DNA of 64,000 nt from Nymphaea colorata (taxonomy: Eukaryota > Streptophyta > Magnoliopsida > Nymphaeales > Nymphaeaceae): positions 20,048,854 to 20,112,853 of the forward strand of contig NC_045143.1 of NCBI RefSeq assembly GCF_008831285.2, given 5' to 3'. Both the position numbers and the translations under genes were made by a program. Shown here one piece after another: positions 13,301 through 25,008 of the stretch (its first letter is position 1; every line of letters starts with the position of its first letter). The notes below the pieces were generated by a model, which worked only from the letters and a program-made list of their open reading frames with translations, was not told where the DNA came from and did no database searches.

Positions 13301-16300
13301 TAAACAATTTCTTGAACTGTACATAATTTCTTGCATGCACTAATAAAGCCATAAAGGCTAGCCGAAAAACATCAGATTGCCTTCACAAATGAGAAACAAC
13401 TTTTTGTTGCCACTTTGCTTCTAAAGGAATGTATCCCATATATGTGTTGTTTTATAGGATCACTTTCAATTTTTTGACAATGTTATATATCTTTGCCTTC
13501 TCCAATTGCAGAACAAGAAAAGAGAGAAGAAACAACAAATAATATTTGCTAAAAGAGCAACAAGATTAACATAAAAGCAACTACAGTAGTAGTCACAGAA
13601 TCCCTGTAACTAGAGCCTTTACCTGCTTCACAGTGAACTTAATATCGAGAGATGCACAGACTATTGGCATGAACCATTTTACTCATTATGCATTTGAGAG
13701 TAACTTAAATCCGACTACAGCATATTGTAACCAATAAACCAATATAGAGATATTGGCAACAGCATTGCAAGAACCACAAGAATATAGCTCTTCTTTGGAG
13801 GTACATGGAACTTGTACAGAACAAAATGTATGGGCCTCAATAAGCATGAAACTGTATACAACTATATATTCTAGAAATGCATAAAAGGTGCACAAAAAGT
13901 ACCTGCTCTGTAATGCATGCCATAGCTTCAATAACAAGGGCTACAATATCTGCATGACGTATGGCACGGAATGCTCGATTCACTGAAAGGGTCTCAGTCA
14001 TACTACCAGCTGAGGCAACTGCAGCTCTCCTTCTTATCCCTGCCGTATCAATGAGTCGGTACTTCTGCAAAATAGAGAGTGTCAGAAGAAGCAACAGCAA
14101 TCCAAAGAAATAATCACCACTAGGACACTGACACAGGAAAAAAAATGTCAAACATTTAGCCATAGGCCATTGCATCCCATATTTTATACGTTAGTAAGAA
14201 TGTAAATGCTTTAAAAGAGTTTGAGAAATATATGGTGGTCATAGTAGAAACATACATTAAGCTGAAGTGAGATGTGATGAGTAAGCACTACCAGAAAATA
14301 AATTTTTGGATGACTAATAACAACAGGGTCAAAAAGTATATTCCAAATTAAACAAGAATTACAAGGGATGCAACTCTTTTAAGATGCCACAAACCTGCCC
14401 ATCTGGTGTAGTAAATTCCGTGTCAATAGCATCACGAGTGGTTCCACTTATTGGACTAACAATTGTTCGGTCCTCTCCAAGTAATGCATTCAAAATACTG
14501 CTCTTACCCACATTAGGTCGTCCAACAATGGCAATAGCAGGGATTCGACTCTCCGCTTCGCCAGAGCTTTGCTCCTACAACCAACAGTTTACCAGTTTAG
14601 CAACATGAGGGCAAGAATCACTAGCATGGATGAGCACTATATTATCACAGAGTGGGTATTTCAGAATAAACTTAAGATACCTATCATTCAATGTGTCAAA
14701 CTTCATATGATAATAGTATCTTCTGTCTTAGACAAACCAGAAATATCAAACTCACATGTAGAAGTTAACCTTATGAATGTATTTTAACTCTTTTCCTGAA
14801 CTGCATCTTATCAAATTTGGAGTTCAAACTATTTCACCAGATTTGCATTCAAATGCATACATCAAAACATATTACTCCTTAGCAGTTTTGATATGAAAGG
14901 TAGCAGCAGGTTAGTTCTCAAGTAAAACCTTTCCTTTTGGATAATTATGCAGATCTAACTTTCAGGCATGTTTCAGGTAGAGCTGGTTAGCATGATTTGC
15001 TGCCAGCAAAGAGATCCAACTCAGTGGAAGCCATTCACCAAAGCCAACTTACCAAGTAGAAAATATTACATGAACATCTCGAATTTAAGTTTGACCAAGT
15101 AATGTTGCTTTTGATTGTTGGAACTGGATTCTAGAAGGAGGAGTAAAAGCAAATGTAAAGAATGTTGTTTAGAGAGGTAGAGAAGAAGGAGAAGAAGGAG
15201 ACCGTGAGGAAGAAAGAGAGTAAGGAGCAGTACACTTGTTAGGGCTGCTCCCTTTCCTTTAAATAATAATGATTAGGGTTATGATTAACCCTTTACATAA
15301 AAAGTCCAACAAAACTTTAAAATTCAGAAAACTACCTAATACTAAACTTCCAAAATACAGAAAACCTCAAATGCAAAATAGTAAGTTTTCTCAACACTCC
15401 CCCTCAAGCTGGAGCATAGATGTCTATCATGCTTAGCTTGTTACAACATTTCATGAAATCAGATATAGGAAGAGCTTTGGTAAATATATCTGCAGTTTGA
15501 TCTTCTGAAGCAATATATTCAGTAGAAATAATAACTGCTTGGACCAAGTCTCTAATGTAATGACAATCAACTTCGATATGCTTGGTCCATTCGTGGAAAA
15601 CCGGATTATTTGCTATATAAGTAGCCGCTTTATTATCACATTGCATTTTTATAGGCAATTCGGTCTGTATTCCAAGTCCTTCTAGCATGGCTCTCACCCA
15701 AGTGATTTCAGTGGCAGTTTGGGCCATGGCTCGGTATTCTGACTCTGCACTCGACTGAGCAACAATAGCTTGCTTTTTACTTCTCCAAGAAACTAAGTTA
15801 CCACCAACAAAGATACAAAATCCCGTAGTGGACTTTCTGTCATCAATAGAACCTGCATAATCTGCATCAGAATAAGCTTCTATTTGAAGTGAAGAACTTC
15901 TTCTAAATAATAGACCCTTTCCAAGAGAACCTTTTAGAAATTTCAATAATAGCATAGTTGCATCCCAATGAGCTTTTCTTGGCTTATCCATAAACTGGCT
16001 TAGTTTTCCCACAGCAAAGGATATATCGGGTCTAGTAATGGTTACATATAGTAGCTTTCCAATCAGAGACCGATATGATTTGCTATCAACAGGTTCAGAT
16101 TTATCATCATATAAGTGAATACGAGAATTCATAGGAATAGATGTCGGTTTAGTTCCAGTCATACCTGTCTCCTGTAGCAAATCAAGAACATATTTTCTTT
16201 GGGAAAGGACTAGACCTTCTTTACTTCTTGCTACTTCTATCCCCAAGAAGTAACGTAGAGGGCCAAGATCTTTAGTAACAAAGCGTTGTTGGAGATACTT

Positions 16301-19300
16301 ATTTGTGTCTTGTATTTCTTGTTCACTGTCACCAGTTAAAATAATATCATCCACATATATCACCATAACAACCATACCTCTTGAGGTCTTTTTTATGAAC
16401 AATGAATGATCTAAAGGAGATCTATGCAACTCAAACTTGGACACAACATCACACAACTTCTGAAACCATGCTCTTGGACTCTGTTTCAAACCACTTTAAC
16501 AAACATACCTTGGTACACTCCCCCTGCTTCTCAAAACCAGGTGGTTGTTGCATATAAACTACTTCAAATAGATCCCCATACAAAAAGACATTTTTAACAT
16601 CAAGCTGGTACATATTCCATCCATAATGAACTGCAACAGATATAATAAGGCGTATAGTACCTAGACGTGTCACAGGAGAGAAAGGCCTCATCAAGATCAG
16701 GAAAATCTGAACCTGTAAGCATTTGAGCCTTGGCTGCAGAATAATCCGATGATAGTCCAACAAGAAATTTAACAATAATTATTTGCTCCATGTGAGATTT
16801 GAGACAATGCTTACAAGGTGGTTTTAAGGAATTCATCTTTTCATAAGTGAACTTCAGCTTTGTAAAGTATTCAGTTAAATCCAAGTCACCTTGCTGCATT
16901 TGTAACAATTCTTGCTGAACCTGTAAAATTTTGTTGATGTTCTTGTCTTGAGAGTATGTCTGCCGAAGAGAATTCCACATATCTTTAACTGTATTATAAT
17001 AACAAAGCCCAGCAGCAATGTGGGGTTGAGTGCTATTCATAAGCCAAGCACTGATTATACTATTTTCTTCCTCCCACCGTGCGTATTTACCAATCTTTTC
17101 AACTGGTTCATCTTCCTCCAATATATATTTCTTCTCATGTCCAACGACTGACAACATGAAGGTTCTAGCCCATACATCGTAGTTGGCTCCATCAAGTTTG
17201 ATAGTAGATCCAAAAGAAAAGGGATTTGAGAAGTCTTTGTACTCAACACCGGCCTCTATTTGCTGATTTCCAGATTCGGTTCTATCATGTTGTAAAGATT
17301 TATTGGCAGCCATGATAAAACCTTGAAAATAGAAGAATATGAAAGTCCACGGCAGACTGAATATTGACTAATAAGATATCAAATTAATCTCCAACAAGGA
17401 AGAATATCCCTGCAGTCGTTGTTTAGCAGCCCCTACGACAAACCCACTGCTATAGTAATACTTCTGCTTTATCGCAAATAAAGTTTTTTTCTAGCAAGCA
17501 GCCACCACAGATTGACAAGAAAAGATGATGGACCTCAAATACTAGGAAACCAACTAACTGAAAACTGATATACAGTTTTGCAATGTTGCAACAGGCTTGA
17601 GTAATCAGCACCAACTATCATGCAGGTATAAGAAAATCTGGTCCAGCAGCAGGGTACTTAAAAAAAAATTTTACCAGATCTGGCCGACAACATCAACAAC
17701 AAAAAGGCATACCAGACCAATATATCTTCGCTGATCTGGCAGACTTGTAAACTTCAACCTCAACAGAAACGTAAACCATACTGCTGTGATGTATTTAGAA
17801 GTCCATCCATCTTGAAGACCAGTTAACTATACTGCAGCCACATCAACTTCAACAAGGCATCGATCTAGGGTTTTGAAATTTTTGAGAAAACCCTAGATCG
17901 AGCCCAACAAACACGACCCAACTGTTGTGCTCAAAAAAGTAAGTAGAGTAGAGGAATGGGAAGACGATGGGTATGAGAAAGGAGTGGAGATGGAGATGAA
18001 GGAAGGCAGATCAGTCCCAAGAAGGAACGTACTCTGATACCATGTTGTTTAGAGAGGTAGAGAAGAAGGAGAACGTGAGGAGGAAAGAGAGTAAGGAGCA
18101 GTACACTTGTTACGGCTGCTCCCTTTCCTTTAAATAATAATGATTAGGGTTATGATTAACCCTTTACATAAAGAGTCCAACAAAATATTAAAATTCAGAA
18201 AACTACCTAATACTAAACTTCCAAAATACAGAAAACCCCAAATGCAAAACAGTAAGTTTTCTCAACAAAGAACAGTAGCATGAATCATGTTTCTTGCTTG
18301 ACCCAGCAAGACTATACAAACTTTCTAAAGCAAGTTACCCGATAGAAGGCAGAGGTATCAGCACTCTTAAAAACTTAAAATGGTAATAACAAAGCAGCAA
18401 GGTAGCCAGGACAAAGTAATAAAATCGAACATAAAATAGTTATGGAGAGAATATGCACCATCTAGCTGGGTTCTCCTGAATACATTCCACAGAAGTTTCA
18501 CTGAGTGTTTGACCACTCAAGAACCTTCTATACTTTCTAATTCCCATCTAAGCAAGTGAAGGTGAGTAGGAAAAGAACATGTACGTGGCATTACCTCAAT
18601 GACTTTAAGTTCAGAGCAAACAAGATCAAGGAGCTCCCCTGTCCCAGTTCCAGATATGGCTGATATTGGAAGTGGAGAAAACCTGAACATCTTTTTTATT
18701 AGAAAGTGCAAATAAGCAAAACTTGTCAACACAAGAACTTCTTGACAGTACCTTAGCAATTATCTCACCAGACAGCAAGCAAGCAGCACAGATTGTTCAT
18801 CAACGAGACAAATGATAGATATATACAATGAAGCTGGCATATTGACTCATTCATACATCACAGAAATAACAGTAAACAGGAAAAGGAGGAAACGTACCCC
18901 AATGACCAAAATTCAGATGCCTGGATTAAACCCTTGCGTGGAGATTCACATTTATTCACTGAAAGAATTATCCGTTTATCAGAATGATTTTTCCGCAGCC
19001 AATCTGCTATTTCCACATCAGCCGCCGTTGGACCTGCCTGTTAAGTATTTGTTAATCTTGAAACCTCAAGCAGTGAAGCAAGCATCACCATCTAAGAGTC
19101 AAATAATGATGATAAGAGATATTTAAAAAACACATATAGTTCTTCCAACATGGAGCCTATGCAAGACATCTATAGTGGTAAACAAATGTTCTTGTCTTAA
19201 ATGAAACAATTTACTGACTATATACAAAATAAAGATGTGGCCACAGACCAACACACACATCAACTATGTAATAACAAACCAATTCACAGAGCTTTTGCAC

Positions 19301-22300
19301 ATGTGCAAACATATGGATACCAGTGCAGGGCAGAGGCTTCTGATTTAGAGAATTAGCTCCAAACATCACTACACACGGCCACTTTTAATAGCATTATGGT
19401 TTGCCTCCTTTCAAAAGAAATAAGCCACTAGGACACATCAATGTACATTAATTCGACATATGTAATAGTGATAATGACAGTCACTATTAGTTACATGAGC
19501 ATTAGCCATATCACCATTGAAAAGAGACATACACATGATGATACATAGATGAACACAAAGATAATAACATAAGATTTTCAATCGTAATTGCATTAAGGAA
19601 GGTGTCATAACATAGAAATCTGTGGGAAACCATGATGACATTCCAGCCATAGCATCAGTATCTTCCACTTGTAAGGAACCACAAAGCAAATGAAAAAAAT
19701 CAATCTTACATTACGGACACAATTGCTAGACTTTTATTGGTTACCCATCTGAAAACGACCCATTATCTCCATGCGATATCATTACAATAAGGTCCAAAAC
19801 ACATTCCATTAGATTTGGAATTGATAGGCAGGACCTAACATTTACATTCCACCTTGTATCAGATCTAATATGTTTTTAGCAGTCACCAGTACCATTTCTC
19901 AGAATTTTAGAAATGAAGTTTTTCTCAGGTACTAATGAAGAAAGTTGTTTTTCTCTATAAAACCTCAAGAATCCAAAAACTAAAAGGATAGAAAAAACAT
20001 GAAATTATGAGTTTCTTAAAGCGCAGACCACCACAGGCTGCAACTGCATTTGAAGAAATAATTAAAAAGATAAAATGTGCAATAAAGTCGCGAGTTCATA
20101 CCATAATGCATGGCAACTTGACAGAGGGATTCACTACGAGTACTAGCTTGCTCATTATTGCAAAAACAATGGCTTGCTTCTTACATCAACCATGCATACA
20201 TGCAGTTATTGATAGACGCAGGAATCATAGTATTTGACGCACTAGCTAAAGCATTGCATCAGGGGGAGATCATATTCACTTTGCACCATAGTAGGTAAAA
20301 TGTAAGAGGAAGGAAATGTCATTTGGGCTTTGTTGATCTACAATGAGATGATTTTATTGAAAAAGACTGGAGTCTCAATTCACATTCATAAAAATTTAAA
20401 ATAGATATCAAATTATTAAAAGATATACTTAAAAATGTTTTTTTAAAAGGCTATGAAAATATCATACTGTTCTCATGTGTTCAATATGTTCCACAACGAG
20501 ATCATCAAACTTCCTCTTAAACTTTGAGTGCTCCTTCAGTTGCAAGACAAACACAATGTCTCCAGTAACAGTGTCGGAAGCTTCATCAGCTTCACCCTGG
20601 AATACAATTTTCTGACCATGTTGCATTCCTTTGTCAACATGCACCTCCAGCACCTTCTTCTCCTGAACAACTTTCTCTCCTTTGCATTGCCCGCATTTGT
20701 CTTTGTCACTTATAACTTCACCTGAGCCTCGGCATTCAGGACAAACATGCTGCATCTGTTGAATCATGCCTGGTCCAAGCTGTCTAATGGAGACCTTCAT
20801 TCCAGAGCCCTGGCATCCAGAACATCTCCCTGATGCACCACTCTTTGAGCCTTTTCCTTTACATTTTGGGCATAAAACATTCCTTGACAAGGACAGTTTC
20901 TTAGAAGTTCCATTATACAAGGCTTCAAGAGAGACCTTCAAAGTGTGGACAACATCTTCACCACGTTTTAATGCACACCAGACTTCGGAAGTCCAGCACA
21001 AACAAAAGATATTGAGGGCACACCAAGCCTATTTTGTCCAGAAGCCGACTCAACCAACATTGATTTAGTATTTTAGTCTAATATCATTCGTATCTTTTAA
21101 ATAAAAATTTCAAAAAAATCCACAAATGCTATGAAGCAAGAAAAAAAAAGGAGGAGGATGAAGAAGAAGATTATGATGATGAAGCGGAGGAAGTGTTGGA
21201 AGAAGAAGATGGAGGAGAAAAAGAAGAATAAAAGGACAGGAGAGAGAGAGAGAGGAGAAGTTGCCTCCCTCATTATCTGTTTTTTTTTTCCCTATTGAAC
21301 CCCTCCATCCTATCTCCCTATCATGTTTTAAGGAGGCGGGCCACCTCAAATGCATTAAAGGATACGAATAAAGGGGTGATTTGTTTGTTTTAGCTTTTTA
21401 ACTCCAGCCCCGCCCCCCTTTCCTCTTTTTCCTTTCTTAATTCTTTTTTTTTTCTTCCTACCCTTTCGCTTTGTTTTTTTTTTTTTAATCTACTTTTTTT
21501 CTCCTTCGTTCATCTTTCTTGCAGAAAATTTATTTTAAGGTATGTGTATGTGTATCAAAGTGTGTGTGGCTGTGTGCAAACAAACACACAGACACACACT
21601 AACAAATATAGATACACACCCTTGCCACACCAGACCCTCCTCACCCATGCAACATAGGTTTCACATTCTTTTTTGCTTTTCATCTACTGTTAATGTCTTA
21701 ATGAAACAGCCATTATTGAGTTAACAAGCTCGTGGAAATTGTACAAAAAATTTATTCAAGCAGTGACAACATCATGGTAATTGACCCTTCCTACAGCCCA
21801 TAGAAGAAAATGTCATTCAAATCTTTAAACCAGAGAAAGATGCATGAGGACATATAAGTATATGCCAATAAACGATTACCTGACCATCAACAAGAAATAT
21901 AATAACTGACGCTTCTTCAACAGCAGCAGCAGCTTGCTTCTCAATCATGGTGGGCATCCTTGCAATAGCTGCCTCTCTTGAAGCAAGAGGAATGTTATCC
22001 ATGCCAATGGTGGTAGTGATTGCCAATTCTCCTATTACAGCACTTTGTGATTTTGCTACAGTGAGAACCCCGCCTGTATCAACTACCATGAATTCATGTT
22101 CCCCCCAAAAGGCCCTACCATAAAGTCGATCTCTAGTAACACCAGGTTCATCCACTACTATTGCCAAGTTCCCCTATCACATTGCACGCCGTGAATAAAT
22201 TTACAAAATGGTGTAGAAAGAAATAGACAAAGCTAAAGAATGGCAAGATATGCAATAAAAGTCAAGGTGATCTATTTCTTTACTGGCGAAGAAACAATTA

Positions 22301-23973
22301 TGTAGTGGAATGAATAATACCCCAACAAGACGATTGAAAAGTGCTGATTTACCAACATTTGGCCTCCCAACAATTGTAACATGTGGAAGAAGATGATCAG
22401 GGATCTGAAAATTTAAATGAAGTAGTTTTAGTTAATCTGACTCAAAAATGCAACCATTCTTCACATGGAAGTGTTATGTTTCCCAGTATCCTCTTGAAGT
22501 TTCAAGTTTCAACATGCTCTTCAACATAACCTATGGACAAATGAACTCTACTATCCCCATCAACAGCGGATGAATAAATTCTACAGGAACAAGATTTCAG
22601 GGACGAACCATCAGAGAGGAGTGTAGAATGGCAATACTTTGAATTTTGAAATGCTGCAAACAAATTTACAAGCCATTTATGTAATTGCATCTGTTCTTGT
22701 ATATGCAAACTATTTTAAGTGCATAATATTGCCAATATAGAGAGAAGTTTTCCGATGCACCCACCACCAAAAAAACAACAATAGTTTTGAAAAGGTATCA
22801 GCTGTTTTTGCCAAGACCGAAACTGAAAATTGAACAATCTTAAAGTGAATTTTTCGGTGAACCTTGCTGGAAAAAGAGAAAACAATATTAAGGAGTGCCA
22901 GATAATCAAGGAGAAATGGCCTTAACTAGCAAAACAACCTTTAAAAAGTTGAGAGACAGAAAGAGATAGGAAGTGACTTTATTTTATGAGTGGTCCTTAG
23001 TTGGTTATCTCTTAAATGCGTCCCAAACAGGTATAGGACACAAAGTTTTGACCGCAAGCGTTATCAGAATCTATAGACGTGTTATCGGTCCTTAGATGAA
23101 AACATGCACTAGCTTAACCATTTTCATGTAAAAACTTGCGAAAAAATAAAACCAAGATTTCTAGAATTACCAAGAAAAAACCTGTGAAGAGCAACAAACA
23201 GAACATCCATATAGAATCGAACCTCTTACATGCTTAATCTCACTTGCTCGAGTTCCCTTCCGCCCAGAAGATGTCTTCCTATCATGTCGATCTTCTTCTA
23301 ACAGAATTAAACAACAAAAAAACTTAAGGAGGCCACCATCTTAGCAAACATTGCGTCATTTAACCATGACAATTACACAAGCAATCAACCGACAGATACA
23401 ACCCGCTGATTTTGTATAAACAATGAAAAGCAAATCAGGGAACAATTCATTTATGACGAACAAAAACATTTTCACGGTTTAGGCATTCAGCAACATTCTT
23501 CCCCCAAAGAAGAAGAATTAATCGTTCTTAATGAGAAATTCTGTCTACTTTTAGAACTAACGCTCATTCACACGTCTTCCTAGTCAGAAAGAAGAAACCG
23601 AGTTACCTAGAGTTAATTCTCGATCGAGAGTGAGGACGAACTTCCTTGCGAGTTCCCTCGCTTCTTCTTCGAGCTCCCCATAAGCCGCGACAGAGAAATC
23701 CTCGTTGTCGGAGACATAGTCCTCCTCCTCCTCGTCTTCATCCCAGTCTCCCAGGACGTCGGAACTGGAGGGATGGACGGTGGAAAACGAGGGGATTCCG
23801 CGGGATTTTCGAAGAAAACACGAGGAGGAGGGAGGAAAGTAAGGACGGGGTGGAGGCATGGGGCAAAGGAGACTGAGCGAGGTAAAAAAAAACTGATTTC
23901 TGCAGGAGGGTGCCCTATAATTTCGTCGTAAAGATAAAGAAGCTCTACCGAGAGGAGGAAGGAATACGTCCAT
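7391..23973 (-). CDS. DER: Plastid Der/EngA-type tandem GTPase, 12 exons, 654 aa predicted
   Basis: Exons in transcript order: 23607-23973, 23230-23297, 22321-22404, 21880-22173, 18898-19037, 18595-18682, 14395-14574, 13903-14064, 11072-11265, 9322-9472, 8210-8375, 7391-7461. All have GT-AG introns, and the frame stays open for 1965 nt. Der proteins bind the large ribosomal subunit and help its assembly; plant copies with a transit peptide act in the chloroplast. Residues 1-60 are Ser/Arg/Pro-rich, as in a transit peptide, followed by an acidic [10 protein letters not shown] patch. The first G domain has GRPNVGKS (about 158-165), DTGG (205-208), NKCE (299-302) and SAIS (about 325). The second has GRPNVGKSS (about 365-373), DTAG (413-416) and NKWD (481-484). 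A C-terminal KH-like domain ([22 protein letters not shown]) follows. The closest named relative I recall is Arabidopsis EMB2738. Introns 4, 6 and 8 hold foreign DNA. The last exon is the least certain: phase gives a tail ending RLEMAR. Confidence 0.9.
8631..8732. repeat. Tandem duplication in Der intron 10, 51 bp period
   Basis: TTATCTTCGTCTAGGATCAG at 8631 recurs as TTATCTTCGTCTGGGATCAG at 8682. Both copies continue with CGTGTTCTACCTTTCTATC. The short open frame across this stretch only reflects the repeat. Confidence 0.85.
10121..10152. repeat. Compound (CA)n(TA)n microsatellite
   Basis: About 8 CA units run straight into about 7 TA units, inside intron 9 of the Der-type gene. Confidence 0.9.
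11441..11567. repeat. Tandem duplication in Der intron 8, 63 bp period
   Basis: TTCTCCTCTTGGTATCAAGG starts at 11441 and again at 11504. The following TATCATATCCCCTTCTTC segment through AAATGCATGAATG is repeated with almost no change. A short AAATGCATGAATG echo follows. Confidence 0.9.
11925..12678. mobile_element. hAT-family non-autonomous element, copy 3 (754 bp), in Der intron 8
   Basis: The element begins CAATGTTATC and ends GATAACATTG, and it is bounded by a perfect 8 bp duplication GTTTTTTG (11917-11924 and 12679-12686). An 8 bp target duplication is the hAT hallmark. Both ends are packed with CGTATCGTAACGTATCG and CGTATCGTGCGATACG motifs, which match the subterminal regions of the two larger hAT copies at 46947-50258 and 58051-60231. 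The interior is AT-rich and non-coding, so movement would need a transposase from elsewhere. It does not touch any predicted exon. Confidence 0.92.
12679..13902. other. Remainder of Der intron 8
   Basis: I see no repeat family, RNA gene or coding segment in this AT-rich intron sequence. Confidence 0.6.
15163..15396 (-). repeat. 3' LTR of the intronic Copia element
   Basis: 234 bp, TG...CA termini. It carries an extra 9 bp GA-rich repeat unit compared with its partner at 18043-18267. Confidence 0.93.
15404..16690 (-). pseudogene. Copia reverse transcriptase / RNase H remnant
   Basis: Reverse-transcriptase sequence starts at [13 protein letters not shown] near 16685 and runs through [13 protein letters not shown]. 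It shifts frame near 16490-16500, then stays open for 361 codons. The catalytic [10 protein letters not shown] box, the [11 protein letters not shown] segment and a complete RNase H ([44 protein letters not shown]) are all visible. The N-terminal third of the polymerase is absent and at least one frameshift interrupts the rest, so it cannot be functional as it stands. RNase H is close to the 3' LTR, as expected for Copia. Confidence 0.9.
16690..17313 (-). pseudogene. Copia gag remnant
   Basis: The frame opens [15 protein letters not shown] and has the plant Copia gag pattern: [14 protein letters not shown] (UBN2-like capsid start), W..L...Y, and [15 protein letters not shown]. It runs to DFPDLDEAF near residue 212, where it stops resembling gag and joins reverse-transcriptase sequence in another frame. 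The CCHC knuckle that should follow has been lost. The open frame continues out of frame to about 16600. Confidence 0.88.
18043..18267 (-). repeat. 5' LTR of the intronic Copia element
   Basis: 225 bp, TG...CA termini. It is followed on the minus strand directly by the initiator-tRNA-Met primer-binding site at 18031-18042. Confidence 0.93.
20462..21001 (-). pseudogene. DnaJ (type I HSP40) fragment inside Der intron 4
   Basis: A 179-codon frame contains the central part of a plant ANJ1/ATJ3-type Dna[16 protein letters not shown], then the Cys-rich zinc domain with [24 protein letters not shown] and CGQCKGE (all four CXXCXGXG-type repeats), then [18 protein letters not shown] and [12 protein letters not shown]. 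The J domain, the Gly/Phe linker and the C-terminal substrate-binding half are missing. Homology starts near 20970 and stops near 20480 with no intron in between. The host gene has nothing to do with DnaJ and splices around this stretch. It is best read as a captured or retrocopied fragment. The frame is well preserved, so it may be recent. Confidence 0.85.
21110..21530. other. Low-complexity GAAGAAG / poly-pyrimidine stretch in Der intron 4
   Basis: 21140-21260 is a GAAGAAGATGA-type run and 21410-21510 is a T/C-rich run. Open frames here are compositional artefacts. Confidence 0.7.
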
Positions 23974-24060
23974 CTCTCTCTCTCTCGCTCGCTCGCTCGC
24001 TCTGTGTTTCTCTCTTTATCTCTCACTCTCCTTGTTCCAGGATTTTAAACGGTCGAAAGA
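23974..24060 (-). promoter_or_regulatory. Probable 5' leader of the Der-type gene, CT/GA microsatellite
   Basis: On the coding (minus) strand, a GA-rich run (plus-strand CTCTCTCTCTCGCTCGCTCG, about 23971-24004) lies immediately before the predicted ATG. GA/CT runs are common in plant 5' leaders. No clear TATA box was seen between here and the Gypsy LTR that starts at 24291, so the promoter has roughly 300 bp before transposon sequence begins. Confidence 0.4.
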
Positions 24061-24290
24061 TTGGAATGGGTTTGGACGGAAAGCTTTGTATAGCTCGGTT
24101 TGTGCAAAGAATCGGATGATCACTCATCGATTCGGTTTGGATGGGAAATCTTCATGTAAAACGGTTTTTGATGTTCCCCCGCTTAGGCAGTTTTAACTTT
24201 TTTTTTTTTTTTTTTAAGTTGGGTGCTAGGTAATTAGTTAAGGGAAACGTTATGTTGACCGTTTAATTTATGTGGGTGCTAATGTTTTTT

Positions 24291-24672
24291 TGTGTCTGAG
24301 AGTCTGTACAGTCATTTGCTTTGTTTTGCAATATACTTCCTTTGCTTATGTTAAATCATTTGCTTATGCTTGTTTGCTTGTAAGGGAGTACCTTCCCACC
24401 GGACTAAGTGTCATGTATTAGGATTCTTAGTTTTGGGTAGTCGGGTTGAGAATCCTGTAAGCAGCTTCTGCCATCCTATATAAGTAAAGTTGAAATCATT
24501 CTCCTTGCTTATCTTTCTCGTGATGTACTAATTTTCCAAGTTGAATACATTACGAGATTTCTTTATACACTTATTTTCTAAAACTACATTTGCGCCCCTT
24601 TCGGTGGTTTGAAGGCTTACGACAATCAGGTTCTTGTCGTGCCGCACGGGTTGAAGGACTCAGCCCGTGACA
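24291..24672 (+). repeat. 5' LTR of the Gypsy element
   Basis: 382 bp, TG...CA ends, TATA box at 24477-24484. It lacks a short CACAAAGCATTCTTTATA-type insertion seen in the 3' LTR. Confidence 0.9.
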
Positions 24673-25008
24673 GCTGGTATCAGAGCCCCAGGTTCTGCTC
24701 AATCTGGGGAAACGATTGGACAGTCAGTATAGAACTACACGCCGACGATCGTTGATCGAGGATGACGTCCTGGCAACTCAATACAATCTGCAAAGCGCCA
24801 AGGGCAAGGGAGTAGCCCAGTCTGACGAGATGGGTACATCCTAGGGTTAGGAAGACCTGATCGAGGTGGTGAACAAGCTGGTTACCGACGTGACTACTCA
24901 TGAAGAAGCGTTGAGTAATGCAGCTGAATCCTTCGGTGAAATGAATGACGAGATGAAGATCTTGCGGGATTAAATGGCCGATCTTATGGCCGGTTACTTA
25001 TTGACACA

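Larger units (their letters stand above)
15163..18267 (-). mobile_element. Copia LTR retrotransposon, internally deleted, in Der intron 6
   Basis: Two LTRs of the form TGTTG...CAACA (15163-15396 and 18043-18267) flank 2.6 kb of coding remnant read on the minus strand. A perfect 5 bp target duplication AAGAA lies at 15158-15162 and 18268-18272. The primer-binding site TGGTATCAGAGT abuts the 5' LTR (minus strand, 18031-18042), and a polypurine tract TTGAGGGGGAG abuts the 3' LTR (about 15397-15407). By eye the LTRs differ by about seven substitutions and one 9 bp gap, so the insertion is fairly young. The zinc knuckle, protease, integrase and N-terminal reverse transcriptase are missing. The element lies in the same orientation as the host gene. 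Confidence 0.95.

Noticed and set aside
14284-14310. CACTACCAGAAAA-like sequence resembling a CACTA transposon end
   Set aside because: No matching second terminus or 3 bp target duplication was found in the surrounding intron.
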